Made by a program: the position numbers and the translations under genes. Positions 51,642-62,206 of a DNA stretch of 64,000 bases are shown in pieces; the first letter of the stretch is position 1, and the number at the start of each line of letters is the position of its first letter. The DNA lies in contig OY757010.1 in the NCBI GenBank assembly GCA_963580285.1, forward strand, positions 63,572,406-63,636,405, given 5' to 3'. Below the pieces are notes generated by a model. That model had not been told where the DNA came from. It did no database searches and saw nothing but the letters and a program-made list of their open reading frames with translations. This DNA comes from Lucinisca nassula. Taxonomy: Eukaryota > Mollusca > Bivalvia > Lucinida > Lucinidae.

Positions 51642-53354
51642 TTGCATAGTTTAATGACTACATTTCGGTTTATAATTTTTTCAAAGCGTATTTTTAGGAT
51701 GCGGGTGCTATGCTAGAGTATTTTTTTTTATATCCACCCCTAACATCCGAATGAGATTCTTACAGGTAAACCCCTGTAAACTCAAATCTCTATATTTATA
51801 AAGTGGGGTTTTCTAGGGACTGCTTCAAGTGATGCGAATTCATTTCCACTTCATCCCGTCCTGTGTTTCAAAATATGCCATTAACTGAAGTTTATGACGT
51901 CTTTCAAGGTAAAGAATAATGCACGACTTTGTGTATGATAATAAATATTCTGCTTAAGAATATGCTCATGTCAAAAATGTAGAAAGCCATAAAAAGCATC
52001 AGAGTGCGTGTCTTAAATTGTCTTCCGCTAGACTTATTGGGGACATTTTGAAAGGCTTATAGACTTACGAGCACTTTCGGCGAGAAGAAGAAAAACCAAG
52101 ATCGTTGATTTGTGTACCATTTCTGTTTCATACAACACGATCCATTTGTTCAAATCACTGTTAGATTAACGAGCTCGTTGACGCAAAATTAAATTACAGC
52201 TACCAAGTACAATATCTAGAACTTCAGTATTTTTGATGGAAAAGAACGTGTCTATCTTTTGCATTTATAAAAGCTATAACAGCATTTGATCAGGTTTGCA
52301 TATTAATGATCAAAGCTTAAGGAGGGTGGGGAGTAATTCATTTGTCTTTAGATTTTTTTTATTTGCTTGTATTTTGTAGCTTGAAATCTCTGCATTCGTT
52401 TGCCGGTATAAAAATATAGGCATACCATGCTTTTTTTTTCGAGCTTTTTAGCCTCACAGATGGGTACTGTTTTCGAAATTATCGACTGTTTCAATAATTA
52501 CCCAAGTCATTGACAAACTGTCGATAACAATTGTTTAAAACAATATTTCCCAGTTTGGTTTAAAAAAACACAATGCAGGTTAATGTCATGTTTGCGTACC
52601 TAGCTGTGAAAGACAAACTCTTTCACAGGTTTTGTCGAAACACCTATTTACAAATGACTTTTTCTGCATTTTTTGCTGTTTTGATATGCAATTTTCACTA
52701 TATTTGATAAAAGAATGCAATTTTCGCCTTTAGATTTTTCTTATTTTCACAAATATTGTGTAATAATATTAGATACACGAAATAGGCGTGAAATTTGACC
52801 CTGTCACCAGGCATCTGGAAGAAGTAATGCAGAAAAAGTTACCCCACCCCCCCCCCCCCCTATAAAAAAGGCTAAAAAAGCATTAAGATATTGTTTAAAT
52901 GACAAAAACAAGGATTATACCTTTATTATTGCACCTACTTTTGCTTCCTTAATGTGATATGTATCAAAGTATTTCATTTCAAATGAAACACAATTTCATT
53001 TATAAGTTTTATGGTGTGAACAATTGATTTTTCTGGCAAAAATCCATATTGTCGATTTGTTCATATGTAAAAGATGTGAATCCATTAACATTGTCGCAGA
53101 CGTTCAAACAATGTCCGATATATGTTATTAATTTACCTTGGAAACATTATTGTACATTTTTATCATTCTTTTTTGCCAATTTATTACCCCACCCCCCCCC
53201 CCCCCCCTCTAATGAAATGGGTTGAAATTGATAAAAAAAATACCATATGCTGATGCAAAATAATATACAAATTTCCTTTTTTCCCGTTTCAGTTCCTGCC
53301 AACGTTATAGGGAAAGTAGAAAAACTACTAGTTAATTTGTCTGTAAAATTTTTA

Positions 53355-53386
<32 letters not shown>

Positions 53387-53627
53387 CATGCCATATTGTC
53401 CGGAAAAGCTATTTAATTATCTATTGCCTGTTTATGCAAACTGTGAAGGGGAGGTGCGATAAGTTAACCATTTACTTTCTGGTGAAGGCAATGATCAGGA
53501 ATGGATACAATTACCAAACACCTCCGATCAGACACACCAAAGGGAAATAACCACGAACATGAAATAACTAGACCGTAATGGAACCATCACTAGCGGAAAG
53601 CCAAAATGCCAGTTACATTCCCACATA

Positions 53628-53936
53628 GTGGCTTTGGTGGACCTTGATAAGGCATTTGGTTGAGTGTCTCGGAAAGTCATTGAGGAGGCACAGAGAAAAT
53701 TTGAAGTGGAGGAGTTGAATGTTCGACTGGTCCATTGGATGTCTGCTAATGCGTGGAGACACGTCCTTGTTTGTGTCGGTTACATTGAAGAATTCGAAAT
53801 GGATGTCGGTGTTCCTCAAGACGCTTTTCTCTGTCAAATACATTCCATTATTGTGCTTTACGTCTTGTCATGCGAGTTTCGCTCTGGAGGTCTTTGTAAT
53901 CATAGTTGGATCACTAAAATATCTGGATACTCTTAA
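53628..53936 (+). pseudogene. Non-LTR RT fragment (unit 3)
   Basis: Same fragment as at 41344-41652, with the same internal stop. Confidence 0.8.
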
Positions 53937-54112
53937 TTTTATTTGATTCGTTTCAGCTCTACATGGAAAAATCATGCAGCACAATCTTTTTCTTCAATCC
54001 CAGATCGGCGGGGGCGGCTATCATGTACTGTACAGACTAACAATGAGAAGTATTTGGGACGACAAGGCACACTGATGCAATTCTCCCTCCTCGATTCCAC
54101 AGTTCGAGCCCG

Positions 54113-54284
54113 TTCCAGAAGCCTCTGTGGTGTAGTGGTTACGCTACTCGCCTTGTAAACCAGGGATCGCAGGATCGATCCCGGGCTTCTCCAGACTTTC
54201 GGATGAGTCGTTAAACCGAGGTCCCGTCTCCGTATGACCTTAGCTGTTGGTGGGACGTAAAACTCAAACTCTCACTCACTCACT
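54113..54284 (+). mobile_element. SINE S1 (unit 3)
   Basis: As unit 1; TSD 54100-54112 / 54285-54297. Confidence 0.93.
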
Positions 54285-54303
54285 CAGTTCGAGCCCGATT
54301 TTG

Positions 54304-54337
<34 letters not shown>

Positions 54338-54546
54338 ACCCCCATGCGTACGGAGCCTAAATGTTGGTGGCTATTTGTTCACTGAGGCGGGTTAACAGAA
54401 ATTGAAACTGAGACTGCGACTGATTATTAACAGAGTAATGTGCGCTGCCAGGCATTACAGTTGTGTCTGCTCTTTTAGTTCATACCAATAACTAGGTGGA
54501 TAAATATGGCAGTGTTTTTTTTTCTTTCTATCTATCTACTGATACT

Positions 54547-54833
54547 GCGTTAGCCACCGTCCATCGGGGCTTGAAGAAATAGATGGGTTGCATGATGCTT
54601 CCACGCAGAGCTGAAACCGACCCGCACACGAGTACTGGTAAACGGCTTAGAGGATCTAAGCCTGCCCAGCAATGCACGTCTGACCGTCCATGCTTATAAA
54701 CCCTATTGGACGACAGGGCTTGAGATGTCATTTTATCTCAATGTCGGGTAAAACTCCCACAGAATTGGAAGCAACGTCTCCAAAATGACCTTTACAGTGT
54801 TGACGGGGACGTTAAACTTCAAATCAAATAAAA
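54547..54833 (+). mobile_element. Family A SINE-like element (unit 3)
   Basis: As unit 1; TSD 54538-54546 / 54834-54842. Confidence 0.92.
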
Positions 54834-54842
54834 ACTGATACT

Positions 54843-55132
54843 ACGTAGGTCACATTTGACCATTACCCCAGGTGTACATTGCATACACTCCAGGTTTTGC
54901 AGGAATCATGTAAGGATCTTTAACCTGCACGGGATGGTTCTCCCTGCACAGGGGGCCTCCAGTTAACGTCCCGATCCGAAGGACGGTGCACTTTATGACA
55001 TTCATCCCTGCAAATAATGCCATTGTCCTAGAGCGTGTTCGGACACAGAACTTTTATCGCCGCTACCAGGGATTGATCCCGGGACCTCTAGCATCATAGG
55101 CAAGTGCACTAACCACTGAGCTATCACGCTCC
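54843..55132 (-). mobile_element. SINE C (unit 3)
   Basis: As unit 1. Confidence 0.9.
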
Positions 55133-57285
55133 TTGTTTTTTTTTTTTTTTTTCATTATATGACGTCACGCAAACTTAAGTAAACGTCACTTTTGAGTCAT
55201 TGTTTTGTTTGTATTGACAAAGTATGGCCATGGAATATGTGCAGTGGCAGACTCTTCAAGGTTTATTTTTGACACCAATGGAAAAATAAAGTAAACGTCT
55301 TGCGTTAAAGAGAGTTCTGATTTGCCGTGGAAAGCTGATTGGCTGCAATCGGAGGAAATAAATCAGTAGCTGGACAAATACAGGTTCCCATTTTGATTTA
55401 TATCAGTCTTTGAATCGACTGCCTATTCGAAATTCGCAAAATTGCAGTATGTTTCCTCTTAGGCCAGTACATTTAGCCGGAAATGACCCTTGACCCACAA
55501 CTAATTCCTTGAGAAATGTTATCAGCGGTTTTAGTATCAGGAAGGTGTCTTGATTTATAGAAAAAAAGTCCTCAAAAAAATCCGAGAGGAAAGGGTATTT
55601 TTGGGGGATGAAAAAAAAATACGAAAAATGAAGAAAAATCACAAAAACCAGGCGAATGTTAAACAATTAATACTTGACTTCATTAAATCATCCAAAATGA
55701 ATACATTGTATTTCTATCTGGGAAAAAAATACGAAAAATTCTGAAGATAAAAGTTTTCTTTTAATTTGTTGGGGGGTATATTTTTGGTGTGTGAAATTCC
55801 GAAAAACACGTATTAGCTTTTATAAAAAGCTTAAATCTATGCCAAGCACATTAATTTGTGTAGAACTAAAATGTGCCAGTTACCACAAAGTGTAAAAAAG
55901 TCACATATCAAATGAGGATTTCCAAATCTTATCACCGATGTCACATCAAACAAAATTTCCCATTTTTTTTTCACTTTCAATTTCAACTAATTGTACTACA
56001 TGCCTACATTTAGGGTTTCTTCATTTCGCATTCTAGTTTAAACTTTCATTTTACATTCTAGGTTAACATCATGAAAAAACAATCTGCCAAGATTGCCGTC
56101 TAGATATGAAAACATTAAGAATTGAATGTGGGAAGAACTAGATAAGGGCATATATAGTCCGACAAGGAATTCCTGGCAGTTACGTCATAATTGGTTTACT
56201 CGGATATTCATATGATATGGCCTTTACTTGAAACCTAGGACTAAGATTATTTACATACCGCCAAAGCTTTGTGGATTTCGTGGCCGAGAGTGTACAGGGG
56301 TTGTTCTAAAGACTTAGAAGTGGTTGTTTCGAAACCCACGTTTCGAATGATTTTTTATTTATTCTTTTTTTATTTTTTTATTTTTTTTTTTTTTTTTTTT
56401 TTTGACCTCGTAATACACACACACACGACATGTGAAATTTGCTTTACCCGTCTGGCTTGTTAAAAGTGGATAATTACGACGTGTACAGTACATATTTTTT
56501 GTTCATTTTCAAGCACATAACACTTGACTGAATAAAACTTTTTTTATGAGAAGTAAAGATGAAAAAAGTGAAATAGAAAAAAATATATATATACAAAATT
56601 TTCTATAGATTTTAAACCAGTAAAATATAAAAATGTGAAACAATAAACATTTACATGTAATTGACTATAAAAGGATTAAACAAACATAAAATACGAACAC
56701 GCAATCAGTGATATTCGAACTCGGACCGTCAGCATGACAAGCAGCGTTGACATCCACTGGGCCGTTGTGACTGCTGTATAATCAGTGGGCGTGTCATGTT
56801 CATACGATTAACCCAAGCGCAAATTTATACTGGAAAATCCTTTCTATTTTTAGCTTTGTTATTGATTTGACGTCACTGCCAGACCTAGTTTGTTTACCAG
56901 TATATGTTAATTTTGCAAGTGTGAGAGCAATCGTGCATATCCATGTGATAAACTTTAGGCAGCTTTCAGGTAATTGCTGGGTTTCAATATGCAAGTGGGC
57001 GTTCCAGTATGACCAGAGTTGGGATGTCCTGGGGTAACCAGATGGAAAATGAAAAGTAGAACCAGTCAACAGAATACAAGACATGACCTTTCATTAAATG
57101 CTTCCGGAACAAAAGCTATCATTAAGATAGTCTACACCCGTGGGCGTAGACAATAAAGGAAAGTCGCTTAAAACAAGAAAAAAAATAATATCACTGACAT
57201 ATATCTTAAAAGTAAATCCATATCGGTACTTAACTTCATGAAATCATTAAAAATGAGAGTTTCTGTGCAATCAAAAGCAAACACA

Positions 57286-57435
57286 TCACGAAAATATGCC
57301 TATATAATTTTGACCCCCAGCCACTTTTATCTATATACTTGAAAAACTTTGGGTTTAGGGTTTATATTTTTTTCTGCTCAAAAACATAGCTTCTGAGATT
57401 GTTGATACTCAAAAGAACTGCCTCATCTATGTTTT
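57286..57435 (+). mobile_element. Family F element, right edge of the 6.1-kb array
   Basis: catcacgaaaatatgcctat, ataattttgacccc, then a decayed core (agaactgcctcatctatg). It resumes after the SINE at 57782 (agcagaaataagaaaaataa). Confidence 0.75.
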
Positions 57436-57448
57436 GAGCAGAAATAAG

Positions 57449-57781
57449 TGAGTGGGTGTGTTTGAGGTTTTCATCCCGTCAACAGCAAATGTCATATGCA
57501 GTGGTTTCAAAAACATTTCGGCATCTAGATTTCAAGCAAAGATAGGAGTGTGATTTTCAATGTTATCTGAATAAAGCCCTTGCAAATTTATCAAGCGTAG
57601 CAGGGAAATAATGTCTAAGTAAACGGGGAAAATCCCCACTACCCGTCTATTGATGAAACCCCTGCATACGGACCTCGGTTTAAAGACTCATCTGAGGGTC
57701 TGGTGAAGCCTTTGGATCGAACCCACGACTCCTGGTTTATGAGGCTAGTAGCTTATCCACTACACCATGGAGGCTTCTTTT
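57449..57781 (-). mobile_element. tRNA-derived SINE (S1-like, long body), 12-bp TSD
   Basis: agcagaaataag at 57437-57448 and 57782-57793. Minus-strand head gcctccatggtgtagtggat (box A), gtcgtgggttcgatccaaag (box B ggttcgatcc, nearly perfect), tail tgttgacgggatgaaaacct. It sits inside a family F copy. Confidence 0.92.
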
Positions 57782-57964
57782 AGCAGAAATAAGAAAAATA
57801 ATGTACATGTACACCCCCTAAAACTCCCCACTGCCCCACCCACCCAGGTGTAAATGGGTAGCAGTGGTGTAAAAGTCAATTGCCTCTCCCTCGTGCGCGT
57901 GAAAATATCCGGAATGAGTGTTCGAGAGCGATTGATTAAGCTTGAGGCTTTCAGTGCTTAAATC

Positions 57965-58255
57965 GATTTAAGCCCCCCAGTGGAAATCTTCCACTGACCG
58001 TTCCAAGGCGGCTCTTCTGTGGCAATTTATTTATGTTGTTGTTTGTTACTTACTGTGTGTATCACTTGTGTCTTTTAATTTTGGATGGTCATATGGCCGT
58101 TTTGTGGGAAAGTAACTGTCCTTATGGCCTTCCTTTGTTTAGGTTTCCATTATGGTCTGGTCGCTTAATGTTTGTATTTCTTTCCCCTGGGTGTCTTTTA
58201 TGGGTGGAGTAAGTTAATTGTATCAATTCCTGATCTTTGTTTTACTTCTACTTTT
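57965..58255 (+). repeat. Family D, 5'-truncated copy
   Basis: aatcgatttaagccccccag, cactgaccgttccaaggcgg, ttgtgggaaagtaactgtcc, tcctgatctttgttttactt. The first half of D is missing. Confidence 0.88.
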
Positions 58256-58279
58256 CATCTCAATCGAACTAAAATAAAT

Positions 58280-58475
58280 TAGTATAAACTAAAACTCCAG
58301 TAGGAGGGGGTTTCTATCGAGTACCCACAATCTATTCTTTTGAGCAGACATTACGAAACACGCCTAAACAAAAACGTTGTCAATTGTTCAGCCCAAAAAT
58401 GGAATTTTAAGATAAAGAAATGATGTTTTTCTTATTTCTGCTCGAGGGGTCAAAATTATATAGGCGTGTTTTTTG
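58280..58475. repeat. Family F fragment
   Basis: cgagtacccacaatctattc, tttgagcagacattacg, aaaaatggaattttaag, tataggcgtgttttttgacc; rearranged. Confidence 0.6.
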
Positions 58476-58484
58476 ACCCCACCC

Positions 58485-58703
58485 ATCTGGGCTTGGAGTA
58501 ATAGATTGGGCTGCTAATGCTTCCGCACTGAACTGATACTGACCGCATATGAGTACTGCTAAACCGCTGAGAATATCCAGAAAAGTTGCTGCGAGTCAGA
58601 CTGTCCATGCATATAAACCCTTTTGGATTCATTGGGCGGCAGGGACTGAGATGTCATTTCATCTCAATGTCAGGTAAAAACTTGGAAGCAACGTCTCGTT
58701 TTC
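58485..58703 (+). mobile_element. Family A SINE-like element, 3'-truncated
   Basis: ccacccatctgggcttggag, aaaccgctgagaatatcc, gcagggactgagatgtcatt, aagcaacgtctcg; it ends before the tail. Confidence 0.8.
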
Positions 58704-58754
58704 GTGATGAATAAGAAAAACCTCTGAATTTTTCTTTGGATTTCTTTTTTTTTT

Positions 58755-58787
58755 TGGGGGGGGGGGGGGGTGGGGGGGGGGGGGGCT
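58755..58787. repeat. Poly-G tract
   Basis: Two G-runs separated by one T. Confidence 0.9.
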
Positions 58788-58859
58788 GATCAAATCTTCC
58801 AATAGATTTGAAGAATATGCTTGTTTTCATTAGGGGCATATAACGTCTGGTTCGTCCAT

Positions 58860-59360
58860 TCGACTTTCCGTTACGCCTTTGATGCATAGCATAACGCAAG
58901 AAACGTGCATGTTTGGGTTTTGAAATTTCATATATCGATTTTTCATGGAAAATTAGCTAACGCGTATTTTTTCTTATCCGGATTATGCCCCTTTCAAAAG
59001 GTATTGCCCTTTGATTTTTTTAATTTTGTTTGATTTGAGGTTTAACGTCTCCGTCAACACTGTAAAGGTCATTTTGGAGACGTTGCTTCTAATTTTGTGG
59101 GACTTTTACCCGACATTGAGATGAAATGACATAGTAGTGACGAGTAGATGTCCTGATAAAGTTTTGACTAAATTCCGAAAAATACTTTGTGGCTAATGGC
59201 CCTTTGTCACTTTGGATACATTGTAGGCTTATGCTTTGTGATGCATAGCAAAACTTTAGAACCTTGTTTGCCAGGGTTTTGAAATTTCGTATATGGATTC
59301 CTCATGGCACATTAGCTGAAAGATATTTTTCCCATCCGGATTTTGCCCCTTTTAAGGTTG
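58860..59360. repeat. Two diverged repeat units separated by a family A fragment
   Basis: gatgcatagca...ttttgaaatttc, atatNgattNNtcatgg, attagct, tatccggattNtgcccct occur at 58880-59000 and 59240-59357. Confidence 0.75.
59022..59132 (-). mobile_element. Family A SINE-like, 5'-truncated
   Basis: tttgatttgaggtttaacgt, gtaaaggtcattttggagac, acattgagatgaaatgacat; it stops there. Confidence 0.85.
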
Positions 59361-60130
59361 TTTCAGTCAACCTTTGTGTTCAGTCAGCTCAAAACAGTTA
59401 TTGTGCGCAATGTTGGGAGACACAATTTGTAAATCAATTTCAAGGGGATACACCCCTATTATTTTTCCTGCCTATTAAAAAGTCAGCTTCCAATTTCTAT
59501 TGCAGTAAGTAGATAGGACAGTGTTGCAATTGTTCTTATTGTGATTTTGAGTGGTTGCTTCCACAAAGTCACACATAGCTACATGTATCAAAATCTTACG
59601 TGCGCCATGTTACCGGAATACACCGTATGCACATATTTACGATATTAATTGATTTGATTCTGATGGCACAAATGTGCTTCCATACATTAAAATTTTGTCA
59701 CGAGACATTGACAAATGTATTTTCCGACCAAAAAAAAATGTTTATTCTTACAACTTGAACATAGATCTTCTTTATCGATAGCATACAAGGAAAATATTAA
59801 TGGCATGTGTTAAAAAAATAGAATGTAGAAAGACGGCACTTTATCAATTTCTGACGTAAGTTTTGTTTTTGATGACGTCATTTGTTTGCATGTGAGGAGC
59901 CTTACAGCCGGTAAAACAGTGTATGGTGCTGTTATCTGACCATTACTTATTTAATGCTTTTTCTGCGGATTAAATCCTAATTTTCTCAGAACTGGCAGGG
60001 TAATATTTTTTGAGGACTTGTTTTCGGTAATTAATATAACATAGCCCTGTGTTTTGGTGTTAAAAGATTTTCTCAAGGAATCAGTTTGACCATAAAAATT
60101 AAAGTACCTCTCCTATCTGGCTTTCTTTGC
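59361..60130. other. AT-rich spacer, no supported gene
   Basis: No gene. A tttgatgacgtcattt palindrome (CRE-like tgacgtca) lies near 59868-59883. Confidence 0.5.
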
Positions 60131-60142
60131 CGGATCATTACA

Positions 60143-60188
60143 GGGTCACTGATGAGGCTTTATTAGCCGAAACTACGTAGTATGACCC
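60143..60188 (+). ncRNA. Type I hammerhead ribozyme (consensus match)
   Basis: Stem I gggtca (60143-60148) pairs perfectly with tgaccc (60183-60188). CTGATGA at 60149-60155 is the first core strand. Stem II ggct/agcc (60156-60159 / 60165-60168) closes loop ttatt. GAA plus A15.1 occupy 60169-60172. Stem III act/agt (60172-60174 / 60179-60181) closes acgt. U16.1 is 60181 and the cleavage base A17 is 60182, a valid GUA triplet. All invariant core bases are present. Short stem III is typical of hammerheads in Penelope-like elements and retrozymes, where activity may need a dimer. Outer catt/aatg (60137-60140 / about 60205) could extend stem I. No second copy lies within the window. Confidence 0.85.
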
Positions 60189-60239
60189 ATCTTTTTTCTT
60201 ATGAATGTTTTCATTGCTCTTAAAGGAACTCATTTTTGA

Positions 60240-60454
60240 TTTTTATTAGTCTGTTTATCACTTACTTCTCATGTGCTTACAGCCATGCGAACTAGACCGG
60301 AAAGTAGTCTATGAAGTCGCAAAATATTTTACAACAAAAAACACACTGTAATGGTTAATATGAAATAAAGGCACTGCCTTTTGAGCAAACACGCTCATTT
60401 ACAACACTTAAGATTTACAACACTTAACTTCTTCAGTTAATTAAAACATACCGA
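60240..60454. other. Spacer
   Basis: No supported feature. Confidence 0.5.
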
Positions 60455-60745
60455 TAGTGCTAGATTGGTAGGTCAGTGGTTAGTGCACTTGCCTCTGATT
60501 CTAGAGACCTCCGGTTCGATTCACAGCAGCGACAATAAAGTTTGGTGTCTAAATATGTTCCATTGGCATCAGTTGTAGGGATGAATGCACCGTCCTTCGA
60601 ATCGGGACGTTAACTGGAGGCCACCTGTGCCGGAATAAGCATCCCATATGCAGGTTAAAGAGCCTTATCGTAATTTCATGGTTATCGCCCAGGCGTTCGT
60701 CCTGCAAATCGAGGTAATGGCCAAATATGACCGACTCAATATGAG

Positions 60746-60811
<66 letters not shown>

Positions 60812-60845
60812 TGTACACCTGCTAGTAATGGTCAAATGGGACCTA
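60455..60845 (+). mobile_element. tRNA-derived SINE C with (GATA)n and repeated tail
   Basis: tagattggtaggtcagtggt (box A-like), ttagtgcacttgcc, ccggttcgattcacag (box B ggttcgattc), accgtccttcgaatcgggac, aggtaatggccaaatatgac, (GATA)n at 60747-60809, then a second tail agtaatggtcaaatgggacc. Confidence 0.88.
60747..60809. repeat. (GATA)n microsatellite
   Basis: About 15 units; forms the tail of SINE C. Confidence 0.97.
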
Positions 60846-60888
60846 TCGCAATTATACCAAATAGATAGATTGTCCCGCTAGCAAGTCC

Positions 60889-61273
60889 TTGGTTAACTGC
60901 CTATATACAGGTACAGGTGTCCCAGCTGTATCCGGTTTCTCTCAAGGTGCAATGCTCGGACATTTACTATTCTGCCCATGCATAAATTACATGCCACAGA
61001 AAGTCAGCTCTGGAGCTCATCTTCCTGCTAATGACAGTTTTTTTTTATCACCAGCTCTCAAGCACGACTCGTACTGCAGCATTTCACATGACTACAGCAA
61101 TGTCCATAATGGAATACAGACTGGCAAAAATCTTTTCAACCTAACCAAATGTGCAGCAACCAGGGTAATAAAACGGAGCACATTGCCATAAACTGTCAGT
61201 CTAAAAGACTTGAAAGTACATGGGTATCCTTTATTTCAGAAACATTACATGGAAAACCCATTTTGATGCAACT

Positions 61274-61307
<34 letters not shown>

Positions 61308-61800
61308 GCCAGGCGTTTCTTTGGAAGGAACATAAGCAGCTGTTCTGAAGATATTAAACCATGATGGAAGAGACCATGATCAGGCGTATCCTGGATTATG
61401 CCACATCAGTATGGGATCAACATTTTGTATCCAGCGGCTGAAGAGGGTGCATCAGAGAGTAGCTCGGTTTGTCATAGGTGACTACCACACAACCAGCATT
61501 ACTTACCGAGTGATACAACACTTTTGCCGGAAAACTCACCAGCATTGACAGCTTGTGTCAAAGTTGTGGTGGCATCTCTCTCGGCAAAGTGGACATCCAT
61601 GCATACAGTGCCCCCGACTCGAAAATAGCGAACTGTATAGGATACTCCCTCGGAAACATGGACCGACATCATCTGTCAGCTCTCCTTCAGACTTAAGGAC
61701 CAACTTCCATTGGGTATTATCACATCAGGGATCATTGAGGGCTTCAAGAGGGATCGTGCAAGTCTTCCCTAAACTAAGTAAAAACTGTTTTTAAAGTTTT
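60889..61800 (+). pseudogene. CR1/L2-type LINE reverse transcriptase, decayed 3' part
   Basis: Reading with several frame changes gives V-S-G-F-S-Q-G-A-M-L-G (RT motif V-P-Q-G-S/T-V-L-G), L-L-F, I-N-Y-M-P, then A-N-D-S in place of the A-D-D catalytic box, A-A-R-R-F-F-G-R-N-I-S-S-C-S, W-I-M-P-H-Q-Y-G, and at the end R-L-K-D-Q-L-P-L-G and I-I-E-G-F-K-R. These are the thumb and 3' regions of CR1/L2-type non-LTR RTs. There are many stops and a poly-A insertion of about 30 at 61277-61304. The catalytic box is lost, so it is inactive. Confidence 0.8.
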
Positions 61801-62070
61801 TAATTTGTTCTGTTGTGAGGCAAAGGTGTCGCTTGCCTCACTGGGGAGTCCAACTGATATTGACTTACATTTTGGCAAGGCCTGCTGTCCTTGTAGCAGG
61901 TAGGGTAGAGGTAAGGGCGTTGTTACTTATGTTTCTTTACTTTATTCACACCCCCCCCCCCTTCTCCCCTGTCCTTCCTCTCTTCTCCTCTACTACCACT
62001 TCTATCTCTTTTGTCCCTTTCTCTTGGAGACGACAGATGATGCTCCAATGTTGGTCCTGTGTACACTTGA
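61801..62070 (+). repeat. 3' untranslated region of the LINE (family H)
   Basis: gcaaggcctgctgtccttgt, agcaggta, a C/T-rich region, tttctcttggagacgacaga. It follows the RT fragment directly; also found alone at 23390-23650. Confidence 0.7.
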
Positions 62071-62206
62071 TGGGGAGAAAGAAAGATAGGGTAACTCAGT
62101 TTGCAGCATGGATATTTTAAAGTATTCTGAAGCGCTATGCTATGGGATTGGGGGCTCATCATCACTTTGTAAATCTTTGGAAGGTAGAAACCCGTAAATC
62201 TCCTTC

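Larger units (their letters stand above)
38864..57286 (+). repeat. Head-to-tail triplication of a 6.14-kb segment
   Basis: Units 38864-45000, 45001-51138 and 51139-57286 (6137, 6138 and 6148 bp). The phrase cattattcacaccttcaaaa marks each start; units 2 and 3 are joined by gcaaacacat|cattattcac. Only scattered substitutions (for example the g/a change at 44872 against 51013) and homopolymer or microsatellite length changes separate the units. The unit contains a hairpin, several SINEs, an RT fragment and AT-rich spacer, with no intact gene. Confidence 0.97.

Noticed and set aside
59868..59883. CRE-like palindrome tgacgtca
   Set aside because: A single 8-bp match is expected by chance in 64 kb, and no gene follows.
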